From: Cohnella sp. OV330
GTDB lineage: Bacteria; Bacillota; Bacilli; Paenibacillales; Paenibacillaceae
Assembly (NCBI RefSeq): GCF_900112065.1
Contig: NZ_FOKE01000006.1
Span: 62,001 to 126,000, forward strand
Length of the DNA stretch: 64,000 nt
Reading direction: 5' to 3'
Under the pieces are notes generated by a model. The model searched no databases. It had not been told where the DNA came from and was given only the letters and a program-made list of their open reading frames with translations. This document shows positions 8,848-17,946 of the stretch, in pieces. Position 1 is the first letter of the stretch, and each line of letters begins with the position of its first letter. Position numbers and translations under genes: made by a program.

Positions 8848-8878
8848 AAAAAAGAACACCCGCGATCGGCGGGCGTTC
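8848..8878 (-). terminator. Rho-independent terminator of the oligoendopeptidase gene
   Basis: GAACACCCGC (8854-8863) pairs with GCGGGCGTTC (8869-8878) with one mismatch and a five-base loop. On the minus strand it is followed by a T-run (A-run at 8848-8853 on the plus strand). Confidence 0.75.
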
Positions 8879-8901
8879 CAAAGGCTCATGCAGTTTAGGT
8901 C

Positions 8902-10866
8902 TTATTTCTCAGTTAATTGCTCCATTTGCTCGATCAATCCTTCGAACACGCTGAGCGCCTGCTCGATCGGGGCCGGCGTCGACATGTCCACGCCGGCTTT
9001 TTTGAGGATGTTGATCGAGTAGTCGTTGCCGCCGCTCTTCAGGAAGCCGAGATAACGGTCGACCGCGGGCTGGCCCTCGCTCAGAATCTGCTTGGCGAAG
9101 CTGGTCGCCGCCGAGAAGCCCGTCGCATACTTGTATACGTAGAAGCTCGTATAGAAGTGGGGGATGCGCGCCCATTCCATCTCGATGTCCTTGTCCACGA
9201 CCATATCGGTGCCGTAGTACTTGACGTTCAGGTCGTAGTAGATCGCCGACAGCTCTTCGGGCGTCAGGGACTCGCCGCTCTCGGCCTTGGCGTGAACGAT
9301 CTTCTCGAACTCGGCGAACATCGTCTGGCGGAACACCGTCGTGCGGAACTGATCCGCATAGTACGTGAGCAGGTACATTTTTTCCTTCGGGTCCTTCGAT
9401 TTGTCCAGCAGGTAATCCATAAGCAGCGCTTCGTTCAGCGTAGAGGCGACTTCCGCGAGGAAGATCGTATACTGCGCGTCGCGATATTCGTTGCTCTCGT
9501 CGGAGTAGTACGAATGCAGCGCGTGTCCCATCTCGTGCGCGAGCGTGAACATGCTGTTCAGATTGTCCTTGTGGTTGAGCAGCACGTACGGATGCGTGCC
9601 GTAGGCGCCCCAGCTGTACGCGCCGCTGCGTTTGCCCTCGTTTTCGTAGACGTCGATCCAGCCTTTGTCGAAGCCTTCCTGCAGCACCTTGCGATAGTCG
9701 TCGCCGAGCGGCTTCAGGCTGTCGTACACGGTTTTCTTGGCGTCCGCGTAGCCGATATCCATATCGAACTCGTCGACTAGCGGCGCGAACAGATCGTACA
9801 TATGAAGCTCGTCGACCTTGAGCAGCTTTTTGCGCAGCGCCATGTAGCGGTGCATGAGGGGCAGATGCTCGTGAATCGTCGAGATGAGGTTGTCGTAGAC
9901 GCTCACCGGGATGTTGTCGCCGAAGAGAGACATCTCGAGGGCGGACGGATAATGGCGGGCATGCGCGTAAAACAGGTTTTTGGTCACGTTCGCGTTCAGC
10001 GTCGCGGCGAGCGTGTTGCGCCATTTGCCGTACGTGTCGTACACCGCCTTGAAGGCCGCCTCGCGCACGCCGCGATCGCGGCTTTCGAGGAACTGGATGT
10101 ACCGGCCGTGCGTCAGTTCGACTTCCTCGCCTTTTTCGTTTTTCACCTTCGGAAACTTCATGTCCGCATTGTTCAGCATGCCGAAAATCGTGGTCGGCGC
10201 CTGGGACAGGTTGCCGACCTGGGCGAGCAGCGACTCCTCGCTCTTGGATAGCGTATGAGGCTTGCGCCGCAGCATCTCCTCGAGCGTGCGCCGGTATGTA
10301 GGCTTGAGCGAAGGATCCGCGACGATGCCCTCGAGCGTCTCCTCGGAAAGGCTCAAAATTTCCGGCGTAATATAGGAGGTCGCTTCGCCGGCCTCGACGC
10401 TCAGCTTTTTGGCTTTCTCGGAAAGCGCTTGATACTTCGAGTCGGCCATGTCCTCATGGCTCCGCATGTTCGCGTAGACGTAGAGGCGTTCCGTGAGAAG
10501 CGACAGCTCGTCGTCCTTGGCGAAGCAGGCGGAGATCGCGGCAGCGTCCTTCAATTTGCCTTGGAAGGAAGCGATCTCGCCGATCTGCGCGCGCACTTGC
10601 GCGTATTCGCGGTCCCAGGCTGCCTGGTCCGGGTAAATGTCCTCCAGGTGCCAGCGATGTTCGGCGGGCACTTCGCCGCGTTTGAGCACTTCGTTCATCT
10701 TGGTTAGCCTCCTCGGTACGTTGGATTCGTCGCGGGCGTACGCCTGCGCGATCGTCGTCTTGCTGCCGCCTTGCGCGGCGGCTTCTTCGGGCTGCGCCTG
10801 CGCGCATGCCGCGGACAGCATCGCAGCCGAGAGCAGCGCGGCCAGCGGCTTCGCGGATATTCTCAT
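8902..10866 (-). CDS. pepF: Oligoendopeptidase F (M3 metallopeptidase) with optional signal peptide
   Basis: Zinc oligopeptidase of family M3B that cleaves short peptides. The active-site 'FTLAHEMGHALHSYYS' carries the HExxH zinc motif, and a downstream Glu lies in 'AEVASTLNEALL'. The core is about 598 residues, the usual PepF length. The outer start (10866, GGAGG 8 bases upstream) adds 56 residues: basic 'MRISAK', a hydrophobic stretch 'PLAALLSAAMLSA', a Cys at residue 20 in 'SAAC' resembling a lipobox, then a Gln/Glu/Ala-rich linker. An inner in-frame ATG at 10698 also has AGGAGG nine bases upstream and gives the classical cytosolic N-terminus 'MNEVLKRGEVPAEHRW'. Both forms may be made. PepF is normally cytosolic, so an exported form is unusual. 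Confidence 0.9.
   Translation of the reverse strand: MRISAKPLAALLSAAMLSAACAQAQPEEAAAQGGSKTTIAQAYARDESNVPRRLTKMNEVLKRGEVPAEHRWHLEDIYPDQAAWDREYAQVRAQIGEIASFQGKLKDAAAISACFAKDDELSLLTERLYVYANMRSHEDMADSKYQALSEKAKKLSVEAGEATSYITPEILSLSEETLEGIVADPSLKPTYRRTLEEMLRRKPHTLSKSEESLLAQVGNLSQAPTTIFGMLNNADMKFPKVKNEKGEEVELTHGRYIQFLESRDRGVREAAFKAVYDTYGKWRNTLAATLNANVTKNLFYAHARHYPSALEMSLFGDNIPVSVYDNLISTIHEHLPLMHRYMALRKKLLKVDELHMYDLFAPLVDEFDMDIGYADAKKTVYDSLKPLGDDYRKVLQEGFDKGWIDVYENEGKRSGAYSWGAYGTHPYVLLNHKDNLNSMFTLAHEMGHALHSYYSDESNEYRDAQYTIFLAEVASTLNEALLMDYLLDKSKDPKEKMYLLTYYADQFRTTVFRQTMFAEFEKIVHAKAESGESLTPEELSAIYYDLNVKYYGTDMVVDKDIEMEWARIPHFYTSFYVYKYATGFSAATSFAKQILSEGQPAVDRYLGFLKSGGNDYSINILKKAGVDMSTPAPIEQALSVFEGLIEQMEQLTEK
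10708..10713 (-). promoter_or_regulatory. Internal Shine-Dalgarno site for a short, cytosolic PepF
   Basis: On the minus strand AGGAGG ends nine bases before an in-frame ATG (10698). It would start a 598-residue protein without the signal peptide. It matters because it decides whether the enzyme is exported, cytosolic or both. Confidence 0.7.
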
Positions 10867-10943
10867 CGGACGGACCTCCGTTTAGCAACGAATGGCAATC
10901 CGAGATAGTATATCCTGTCCCCGCGCGCTTCATTAGGCTGGCT

Positions 10944-11126
10944 TCAGGCGCTGCCTGCCGAGAAAAAGGCGTAAACGATCAGAAAAAATGCGAACGCCAC
11001 GAGCAACAGCGATACGGTCGCGAGACCTCTGCGGAGCTTGGCCGGCACGTGGTCGCGCTGCCAGATGAGCACGGCTGCGAGCCCGAATGCCGCGATGGCG
11101 TAAATCAGCGTGGCGCTGTAGTCCAT
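10944..11126 (-). CDS. Small membrane protein, two predicted helices, unknown function
   Basis: A 60-residue hydrophobic protein. One helix covers about residues 6-22 ('LIYAIAAFGLAAVLIW'), a short basic loop follows ('RDHVPAKLRR'), and a second helix covers about 36-56 ('ATVSLLLVAFAFFLIVYAFF'). AAAGGAGG lies upstream of the ATG with an 11-base spacer, which supports translation. It lies between pepF and a 77-residue gene, all on the minus strand. I do not recognise a family. The loop charge suggests both ends face outward. Confidence 0.65.
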   Translation of the reverse strand: MDYSATLIYAIAAFGLAAVLIWQRDHVPAKLRRGLATVSLLLVAFAFFLIVYAFFSAGSA

Positions 11127-11169
11127 ATAGGTCGCGTCCTCCTTTCCCGACGGCCGGCGCTTGCCGGCG

Positions 11170-11403
11170 CTAGACGTTGCGCAGGCTGTTCATCACTTCG
11201 GCCAGCTGCTGCTCTCCGCCAGGGAAGTCCTCCGCGACTAGGTGCCTCTCGGCCCAATGCATCATCTCGGGGCGGCTAAGAAACTTGTGGCATTCCTCGC
11301 CCCACTGGTCCGAAATCTGGCGTACGACGAGCGTCTTGCCCTGGACCTCCACGGTCAGCATGTTGTAGTGGTCGTTTTTGTAAATGACGTGCTTGGCGAA
11401 CAT
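11170..11403 (-). CDS. Conserved-looking 77-residue protein, unknown function
   Basis: Small soluble protein beginning 'MFAKHVIYKNDHYN', with a beta-rich first half ('MLTVEVQGKTLVVRQI') and a helical second half ('SRPEMMHWAERHLVAEDF'). A GGGAGG ribosome binding site lies seven bases before the ATG. It sits 43 bases upstream of the two-helix membrane protein on the same strand and could be co-transcribed with it. No catalytic motif is visible. I cannot place it in a named family. Confidence 0.65.
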   Translation of the reverse strand: MFAKHVIYKNDHYNMLTVEVQGKTLVVRQISDQWGEECHKFLSRPEMMHWAERHLVAEDFPGGEQQLAEVMNSLRNV

Positions 11404-11638
11404 GGTTAACGCCTCCCGTGCGGCAGCATATGCGCCGATTCTGATACGGCGAAGCCGTTATTCATGACTATAGAAGAGATGAAGGCAGAAATCAATGTCG
11501 ACCCGCGGCCCGACGGGAAAAACGAGCAGCAAGGAAGGGATTGACAGTCGCCGGGCGAGGTGGCAAAGTAGGAATAACCCACAGGGGCCTAAGCAGAGAC
11601 GAGACGAGCTTGAAGAGACGAGAGGAGACTAGCGACAA

Positions 11639-12364
11639 ATGGAAAAAAAGCCTGCATACCCCCAGACGGGGGTCGCTTCGACTTGCCGTTCGTACGAGGA
11701 ATACGAGCGGATGTTCGGGATCGAGGCCGACAAGCTGCCAGGAGAAAAAGTATTGGACGTGGCGGGTGGCGCATCTTCGTTCACGGCGCACCTTTGCGCG
11801 CAAGGGATCGACGCTTACGCGGCGGATCCTTTTTACGCGGGAGACCGGCAAGCGATCGTCGCCGCGGCGGCGAAGGAGATCGATACGTCCTCCGCCAAGA
11901 TCGCCGCCATGTCGCACGTATACGACTGGAGCTATTACGGATCGCCGGAGCGCCACAGGCGCATTCGCGAGGCGTCGCTCGCTTCGTTCGCCGCCCATTT
12001 TCAATCGGAGGCGGGGGGAGAGAAGTACCTGGCCGCGTCTTTGCCGCGATTGCCATTCAAGGACGATACCTTTTCGCTTGTCGTATGCAGCCATTTTTTA
12101 TTTTTGTATGCGGATCAATTCGGCGAACGGTTCCACGAAGAGGCGCTCCGAGAGCTGCTGCGCGCGACCAGGCCGGGCGGCGAAGTCCGAATCTATCCGC
12201 TCGTCACGCTGGCCTGGGAGCCGGTACCTTACCTGGACCGCTTGCTCCGCGCGCTGGAGGCGGAGGCCGAAGCGTCGTTCATCCCTTGCGGCCTGCCGTT
12301 CGTGCCGCGCGAGAGCCGCGTGCTGGCGCTCCGCAAAAAGGCGATCGCAACCGCGGTTCGATAA
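11639..12364 (+). CDS. Class I SAM-dependent methyltransferase
   Basis: A 241-residue protein with a Rossmann-type methyltransferase core. Motif I, which binds S-adenosylmethionine, is 'VLDVAGGASSFTAHL' near residues 37-51, followed by the acidic strand end 'YAADPFY'. The post-motif 'DDTFSLVVCSHFLFLY' near residues 140-156 corresponds to motif IV, and 'RPGGEVRIYPL' to motif V. An insert of about 60 residues between motifs I and IV is unusual for small methyltransferases and may form a lid. The substrate is unknown. GAGGAGACTAGC precedes the ATG. The gene is single, with a cold-shock gene downstream that has its own promoter. Confidence 0.85.
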   Translation: MEKKPAYPQTGVASTCRSYEEYERMFGIEADKLPGEKVLDVAGGASSFTAHLCAQGIDAYAADPFYAGDRQAIVAAAAKEIDTSSAKIAAMSHVYDWSYYGSPERHRRIREASLASFAAHFQSEAGGEKYLAASLPRLPFKDDTFSLVVCSHFLFLYADQFGERFHEEALRELLRATRPGGEVRIYPLVTLAWEPVPYLDRLLRALEAEAEASFIPCGLPFVPRESRVLALRKKAIATAVR

Positions 12365-12394
12365 TAAGACAAAATGAGACACAAAATTCACATA

Positions 12395-12423
12395 TTGCGT
12401 CTTGACAAAGATTCGGATATAAT
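12395..12423 (+). promoter_or_regulatory. Probable sigma-A promoter of the cold-shock gene
   Basis: TTGCGT (12395-12400), 17 bases, TATAAT (12418-12423). A TTGACA at 12402 is better in sequence but only 10 bases from this -10, so it is not a usable pair. The 5' leader would be about 40 bases. Confidence 0.55.
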
Positions 12424-12431
12424 AATGACAT

Positions 12432-12448
12432 TCGCCGATTTACGGCGA
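12432..12448 (+). promoter_or_regulatory. Leader hairpin next to the cold-shock ribosome binding site
   Basis: TCGCCG (12432-12437) and CGGCGA (12443-12448) form a six-pair stem with the loop ATTTA, seven bases before AGGAGG. It may affect translation; no long CspA-type thermosensor leader is present. Confidence 0.4.
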
Positions 12449-12468
12449 GATTTTAGGAGGTTTTTCAT

Positions 12469-12666
12469 TTGAGAGGAACAGTTAAGTGGTTTAACGCAGA
12501 GAAGGGCTACGGCTTCATCTCGGTCGAAGACGGCAACGACGTATTCGTTCATTTCTCCGCTATCCAAGGCGACGGGTTCAAGACTTTGGACGAAGGCCAA
12601 GCGGTAGAATTCGAGATCACCGACGGCAACCGCGGACCGCAAGCATCCAACGTCGTTAAGCTGTAA
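12469..12666 (+). CDS. Cold-shock protein (CspA/CspB family)
   Basis: A 65-residue single cold-shock domain, an OB-fold RNA and single-stranded DNA chaperone. RNP1 is seen as 'KGYGFISV' (residues 13-20) and RNP2 as 'VFVHFSAI' (residues 25-32); '[11 protein letters not shown]' is the conserved first strand. Translation starts at TTG (12469), eight to nine bases after AGGAGG; no in-frame ATG is available. Length is normal. A consensus promoter, a short leader hairpin and a strong terminator show it is a one-gene transcript. Confidence 0.95.
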   Translation: MRGTVKWFNAEKGYGFISVEDGNDVFVHFSAIQGDGFKTLDEGQAVEFEITDGNRGPQASNVVKL

Positions 12667-12710
12667 GCACCGCCCGCGCGGCCGCTCATTATAGCACGAC
12701 AGCGTATCGA

Positions 12711-12744
12711 AGAGCCTCCGGCCGATGCCGGAGGCTCTTTTTTT
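12711..12744 (+). terminator. Terminator of the cold-shock gene
   Basis: Perfect 12-base stem AGAGCCTCCGGC (12711-12722) with GCCGGAGGCTCT (12727-12738), loop CGAT, then seven T. Confidence 0.92.
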
Positions 12745-12772
12745 GCGCGTATCGCTCCATTATCGCAAAACC

Positions 12773-12818
12773 AAAACCCCGGCTGCCTCGTCTATTAAGA
12801 CAAGGCAGCCGGGGTTTT
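12773..12818 (-). terminator. Terminator of mnmA (bidirectional shape)
   Basis: AAAACCCCGGCTGCCT (12773-12788) is complementary to AGGCAGCCGGGGTTTT (12803-12818) with a 14-base loop. It ends mnmA from the minus strand and could also stop read-through from the cold-shock side. Confidence 0.88.
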
Positions 12819-12848
12819 CCCATGATATCGCGCAAGCGATGACGAATC

Positions 12849-14279
<1,431 letters not shown>

Positions 14280-14699
14280 TTGAAGATTTCGACGAAGGGC
14301 CGTTACGGACTGACGATTATGATGGAACTGGCCTCCAAGTTCGGCGAGGGCCCGATCTCCCTGAAAAGCATCGCCGAAAAAAACGGATTGTCCGAGCATT
14401 ACCTGGAGCAACTGATCGCTCCGCTGCGCAACGCGGGATTGGTGAAGAGCATTCGCGGGGCTTACGGCGGCTATATTCTCTCGAAGGATCCGGAAGGTAT
14501 CACCGCGGGGGACATTATTCGCATTCTCGAAGGGCCGATCAGCCCGGTCGACTTTACCGAAGAGGACGACGCCGCCAAGCGCGACCTGTGGCTGCGCATC
14601 CGCGACAGCATCGCGAGCGTGCTGGACTCCACGACGCTGTCGGATCTCATCAATTTCAAAGATGAGGGCAAGCCGGACAGTTATATGTTCTACATTTAG
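14280..14699 (+). CDS. cymR: Rrf2-family transcriptional regulator CymR
   Basis: A 139-residue winged-helix regulator. The opening 'MKISTKGRYGLTIMMELA', the recognition region 'NGLSEHYLEQLIAPLRNAGLV', the wing 'RGAYGGYILSKDP' and the end 'DSYMFYI' match the cysteine-metabolism repressor CymR of B. subtilis. It lacks the three clustered cysteines of Fe-S Rrf2 proteins such as IscR, which fits CymR, a regulator acting with CysK. The start is TTG at 14280 after GAGGTG. The cysteine desulfurase begins 12 bases after its stop, so they form an operon. Confidence 0.92.
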   Translation: MKISTKGRYGLTIMMELASKFGEGPISLKSIAEKNGLSEHYLEQLIAPLRNAGLVKSIRGAYGGYILSKDPEGITAGDIIRILEGPISPVDFTEEDDAAKRDLWLRIRDSIASVLDSTTLSDLINFKDEGKPDSYMFYI

Positions 14700-14711
14700 A
14701 TGTAGCCGGTG

Positions 14712-15881
14712 ATGGATATGAATCGCATTTATATGGATTACGCCGCGACGGCGCCGATGCTCCCCGAAGCGCTCGCCGCCTACGTGTCGGCGGCCGGCGA
14801 TGTCCCCGGCAACCCGTCGAGCCTCCACGCGTTCGGCCGCGGCGCCCGCAGCCGCGTGACCGAAGCTCGCGACGCGCTGTCCGGCGCGATCGGCTGCCGG
14901 CCGGACGAGCTGACGTTCACCGGCGGCGGCACCGAGAGCGACAATGCCGCGCTGTTCGGAGCGGCCCGGGCGCAGCGCGCCAAGGATCCGCGGCGGACCG
15001 GCATCGTGACGACGGCCGTCGAGCATCACGCGGTGCTGCACGCCGCCGAGCGGCTGGCCGACGAAGGCTTCGCGCTTATCGTGCTGCCGGTCGATCGCCT
15101 CGGACGCGTCTCTTTAAGTGACGCCGAAGCCGCGATCGACGATACGGCCGCGGTCGTCAGCGTCATGTACGGGAACAACGAGACCGGCACCCTGCAGCCG
15201 ATCGCGGACATCGGCGAGCTGGCCCGCCGCCACGGCGCCGTCATGCACGTCGACGCCGTTCAAGCGCTGGGCTACGCGCCTATCGATGTCGGCAAGCTGC
15301 CTGTCGACCTGCTCAGCCTGTCCGCTCACAAGATCGGCGGACCGCAGGGCGTAGGCGCGCTATATGTGCGTACGGGCACCCCATGGCAGCCGCTGCTGTA
15401 CGGCGGATCCCAGGAGCGCCGCAGGCGCGCAGGCACGGAAAACGTGGCTGGAATTGCCGCATTCGGCGCCGCCGCATCGCTCGTAACGCATACGATAGAC
15501 GCGCGGCGCGCGCATGCAGAGTCCGTTCGCGATGCGCTGCTGACAGGCTTGCGCGAACGGCTCGGACCCGATGCAGTGACCTTGAACGGCGATCCCGACC
15601 CGTCAGGGCGGCTGCCTCATATTTTGAATATCGGCATCGAGGGCATTTCTAATGAGTCCTTGTTGATGAATTTAGATTTGCAGGGGATTGCCGCATCCGG
15701 CGGATCGGCATGTACGTCCGGTTCGCTGCAGCCGTCGCACGTGCTGACCGCGATGGGACTGTCGCCTCAATTTTGCAAAAATTCGGTAAGATTTAGCTTC
15801 GGAATGGGCAATACTATCTCTCAAGCGGACAAAACGGCTGAAATTGTTGCAACCATTGTCGCCCGCTTGCGTAAGAGATAA
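14712..15881 (+). CDS. Cysteine desulfurase (NifS/IscS family, YrvO-like)
   Basis: PLP enzyme that converts cysteine to alanine and passes the sulfur on, here most likely to MnmA. The PLP Lys lies in 'SLSAHKIGGPQG' near residue 203, the His that stacks on PLP in 'TAVEHHAVLH', and the catalytic Cys in 'GGSACTSGSLQPS' near residue 327. About 389 residues is the class I family length. Start choice is uncertain: GTG 14709, ATG 14712 and ATG 14718 are in frame, and no strong ribosome binding site is visible, suggesting translation coupled to cymR. In B. subtilis the equivalent YrvO serves MnmA. Confidence 0.93.
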   Translation: MDMNRIYMDYAATAPMLPEALAAYVSAAGDVPGNPSSLHAFGRGARSRVTEARDALSGAIGCRPDELTFTGGGTESDNAALFGAARAQRAKDPRRTGIVTTAVEHHAVLHAAERLADEGFALIVLPVDRLGRVSLSDAEAAIDDTAAVVSVMYGNNETGTLQPIADIGELARRHGAVMHVDAVQALGYAPIDVGKLPVDLLSLSAHKIGGPQGVGALYVRTGTPWQPLLYGGSQERRRRAGTENVAGIAAFGAAASLVTHTIDARRAHAESVRDALLTGLRERLGPDAVTLNGDPDPSGRLPHILNIGIEGISNESLLMNLDLQGIAASGGSACTSGSLQPSHVLTAMGLSPQFCKNSVRFSFGMGNTISQADKTAEIVATIVARLRKR

Positions 15882-15911
15882 CAGGCAGCCGCCTATACAT
15901 GCGAGGTTGAT

Positions 15912-16448
15912 ATGAATCGTAGCCTGCAGCAGATGATCGGATTGCCGGTGCTGCTCCCGAACGGCAAGCGCGTAGGCCGCGTGCTGGACATCGGATTCGA
16001 CGAGTTTTGGGAGGCCGAGTACGTCGTCCTGGACGGCGGGTTCGGGCTCCGGCGCAAAGTCCGCGTCGCGAAGTGGACGGACGTTCTTACGAGCGGCGAA
16101 GACGCCTTGGTCGTCAAGGACAAGGACGCGATTCGCAGCCTGCCTCGCAAGAGCCTGCAGCGGACGTTTCACACGGGATTGATCCGAATGCGAGAACTTC
16201 CCGTCTATACGTTGGAGGGCCAGGAACTCGGCCGCATCTCCGATGTTTATTTTCGCAAGACCGCGGGTACACAAATAGCAGGCTATGAGTTGACGGACGG
16301 ATTACTCGCGGACGTGTTCGAAGGACGGCGGCGCATGTACCTGCCGGACGGTCCCAAGGACTTGACATTGGGCGAGGATGCGATCCTCGTACCCGCATCA
16401 TATGAGCGAATTATGGATAGAGACCCTAACGCGGAAAGTGAAAGGTGA
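15912..16448 (+). CDS. PRC-barrel domain protein (YrrD-like)
   Basis: A 178-residue soluble protein with two PRC-barrel modules, about residues 5-80 ('MIGLPVLLPNGKRVGRVLDI') and 92-165 ('PVYTLEGQELGRISDVYF'). PRC-barrels occur in the ribosome maturation factor RimM and in photosynthetic reaction centres and usually make protein contacts. The position between the cysteine desulfurase and the AI-2E-family gene matches YrrD of B. subtilis. Its function is unknown. GAGGTTGAT precedes the ATG. A small zinc-ribbon gene starts seven bases after its stop codon. Confidence 0.82.
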   Translation: MNRSLQQMIGLPVLLPNGKRVGRVLDIGFDEFWEAEYVVLDGGFGLRRKVRVAKWTDVLTSGEDALVVKDKDAIRSLPRKSLQRTFHTGLIRMRELPVYTLEGQELGRISDVYFRKTAGTQIAGYELTDGLLADVFEGRRRMYLPDGPKDLTLGEDAILVPASYERIMDRDPNAESER

Positions 16449-16454
16449 TAACCG

Positions 16455-16661
16455 ATGATGAGATGCCCGAACTGCAATTCCAAAGATATCGGCAAGATCG
16501 GATCGCATCAGTTTTACTGCTGGAGCTGCTTTATCGAATTGACGGTGAACGGAGACAAGATGTCCGTTTATCAAGTCGAGGAGGACGGCACGCTGAGCTC
16601 GCTCGACGATCTGTTTTTCGGAGAGCCGATACCCCCGCATATTCACGCAGGCGGCATGTGA
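16455..16661 (+). CDS. Small zinc-ribbon-like protein, unknown function
   Basis: A 68-residue protein with two Cys pairs, 'CPNC' at residues 4-7 and 'CWSC' at about 22-25, the arrangement of a zinc ribbon. A short beta stretch follows ('ELTVNGDKMSVYQV'), then an acidic tail ending in 'PPHIHAGGM'. AAAGGTGATAACCG provides a ribosome binding site; ATG 16455 or 16458 may be the start. It is followed by a terminator, so it ends the yrrD-like transcript. The function is not known. Confidence 0.8.
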   Translation: MMRCPNCNSKDIGKIGSHQFYCWSCFIELTVNGDKMSVYQVEEDGTLSSLDDLFFGEPIPPHIHAGGM

Positions 16662-16702
16662 CGATTCATTCCGGGCGATCGGATTATCATCACCCCCTGA
16701 CG

Positions 16703-16738
16703 GCCCCAGCGCTCCTCATCGAGCGCAGGGGCTTTTTT
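16703..16738 (+). terminator. Terminator after the zinc-ribbon gene
   Basis: GCCCCAGCGCTC (16703-16714) pairs with GAGCGCAGGGGC (16721-16732) with one mismatch, followed by six T. Confidence 0.85.
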
Positions 16739-16843
16739 GTATGGCCGGATAACCGGAGTTCGTCCTTCGATACAGGTTTATGCAGGCGCGGTTGTACATA
16801 TACTGGAGGGTGGACCGGACAAGAACGGTCGGGGGGTGAAAAG

Positions 16844-17914
16844 ATGAACCGGCTGTCGCAAAGCCGCCTGCTGGCCGTACTCGTCTATATCGTGCTGGCG
16901 CTGCTCGCGCTGTATCTGGCGACGCTTGTCAGACCGATGCTGTTGTCGGTTTGGCGCTTCGCGAAGGCCGTGTCCGCGCCTTTTCTCATTGCGATGATCA
17001 TCGCGTACGTGCTCAATCCGATCGTCGCCATGCTGCACCACCGGAGAATGCCGCGGACCGCGGCCGTGCTGCTGATCTACGCCGTGTTCGTCTGCAGCAG
17101 CGTCGTCGTGCTCGTGAACGTGGCACCGATGTTCGCCGCGCAGGTGCGGGAGCTGAACGAGCATATGCCGGAACTGACGTTGCGGGCGCAGAGCCTGGTG
17201 GACAGCTTCAACAAGAACGACTCGCTGCCGGATACGGTGAGAAGCGGCATCAACCGGGCCGTATTCGGGCTGGAAAAGCAGGTCTCGATGCGCATCTCCG
17301 ATTTTTTGAACAATATCGGCGCCGTCGTCAACGTCATCTTTCTCCTCATGATCGTTCCTTTCCTCGTATTTTATATTTTGAAGGATATGGACGTCTTCGA
17401 GCGGGCCGTGCTGAAGTATTTGCCTCGCGCCAGAAGGCAGGGCACGATCCGGCTGTTCAAGGAGATCGACATGGCGCTGGGCAGCTACATCCGCGGACAG
17501 TTCATCGTGTCGATGTGCATCGGGCTCGCCGCATATATCGGCTATCTGATCATCGGCATGCCGTACCCGCTGCTCATGGCCGCATTCGTCGCGCTGTTCG
17601 ATATCATCCCGTATCTCGGGCCGTTCCTCGGCGCGCTGCCCGCACTCATCATGGCGAGCACGATCTCGTGGAAAATGGCGCTGTTCGTCGTCATCGTGAA
17701 TACGCTGTGCCAGACGCTCGAGAGCAACGTCATCAGTCCGCAGGTCGTAGGCCGGTCGATGAAAATGCATCCGCTCACGATCATTTTCGTCCTGCTGATC
17801 GGCGGCGAGCTGGCCGGCGTCGTCGGGCTGCTGCTGGCGGTGCCCTTCTATGCGGCGCTGCGCGTCGTCGTCCAGCATCTGTTCGCGTACTATATCCGGC
17901 GAAAAACCGTTTGA
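16844..17914 (+). CDS. AI-2E family transporter (YrrI-like)
   Basis: A 356-residue membrane protein of the PerM/AI-2E exporter-like family. Helix pairs are at about residues 13-45 and 65-85; a soluble segment follows (about 95-145), then further helices ('VIFLLMIVPFLVFYILKDMD', 'IGYLIIGMPYPLLMAAFVAL'), the conserved 'FDIIPYLGPFLGALPA', and 'ESNVISPQVVGRSMKMHPL' near residue 295. The start is ATG 16844 after GGGGGGTGA; the longer upstream frame crosses a terminator and is rejected. The name AI-2E comes from one E. coli member; the substrate here is unknown. It sits just before the alaS T-box, as yrrI does near alaS in B. subtilis. Confidence 0.9.
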   Translation: MNRLSQSRLLAVLVYIVLALLALYLATLVRPMLLSVWRFAKAVSAPFLIAMIIAYVLNPIVAMLHHRRMPRTAAVLLIYAVFVCSSVVVLVNVAPMFAAQVRELNEHMPELTLRAQSLVDSFNKNDSLPDTVRSGINRAVFGLEKQVSMRISDFLNNIGAVVNVIFLLMIVPFLVFYILKDMDVFERAVLKYLPRARRQGTIRLFKEIDMALGSYIRGQFIVSMCIGLAAYIGYLIIGMPYPLLMAAFVALFDIIPYLGPFLGALPALIMASTISWKMALFVVIVNTLCQTLESNVISPQVVGRSMKMHPLTIIFVLLIGGELAGVVGLLLAVPFYAALRVVVQHLFAYYIRRKTV

Positions 17915-17940
17915 CACCGCCGAAAGCGCAATTCTATAAT
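17911..17940 (+). promoter_or_regulatory. Sigma-A promoter of the alaS T-box
   Basis: Consensus TTGACA (17911-17916), 18 bases, consensus TATAAT (17935-17940). The -35 box overlaps the stop codon of the AI-2E gene (TGA at 17912-17914), so no sequence is wasted between the genes. Confidence 0.85.
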
Positions 17941-17946
17941 GGTAAC

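Noticed and set aside
12402-12423. Promoter TTGACA with TATAAT before the cold-shock gene
   Set aside because: The two boxes are only 10 bases apart, too close for sigma-A; TTGCGT at 12395 fits better.
16445-16843. Longer N-terminus for the AI-2E-family protein
   Set aside because: It would cross the zinc-ribbon gene and its terminator; ATG 16844 fits the first helix and has a ribosome binding site.
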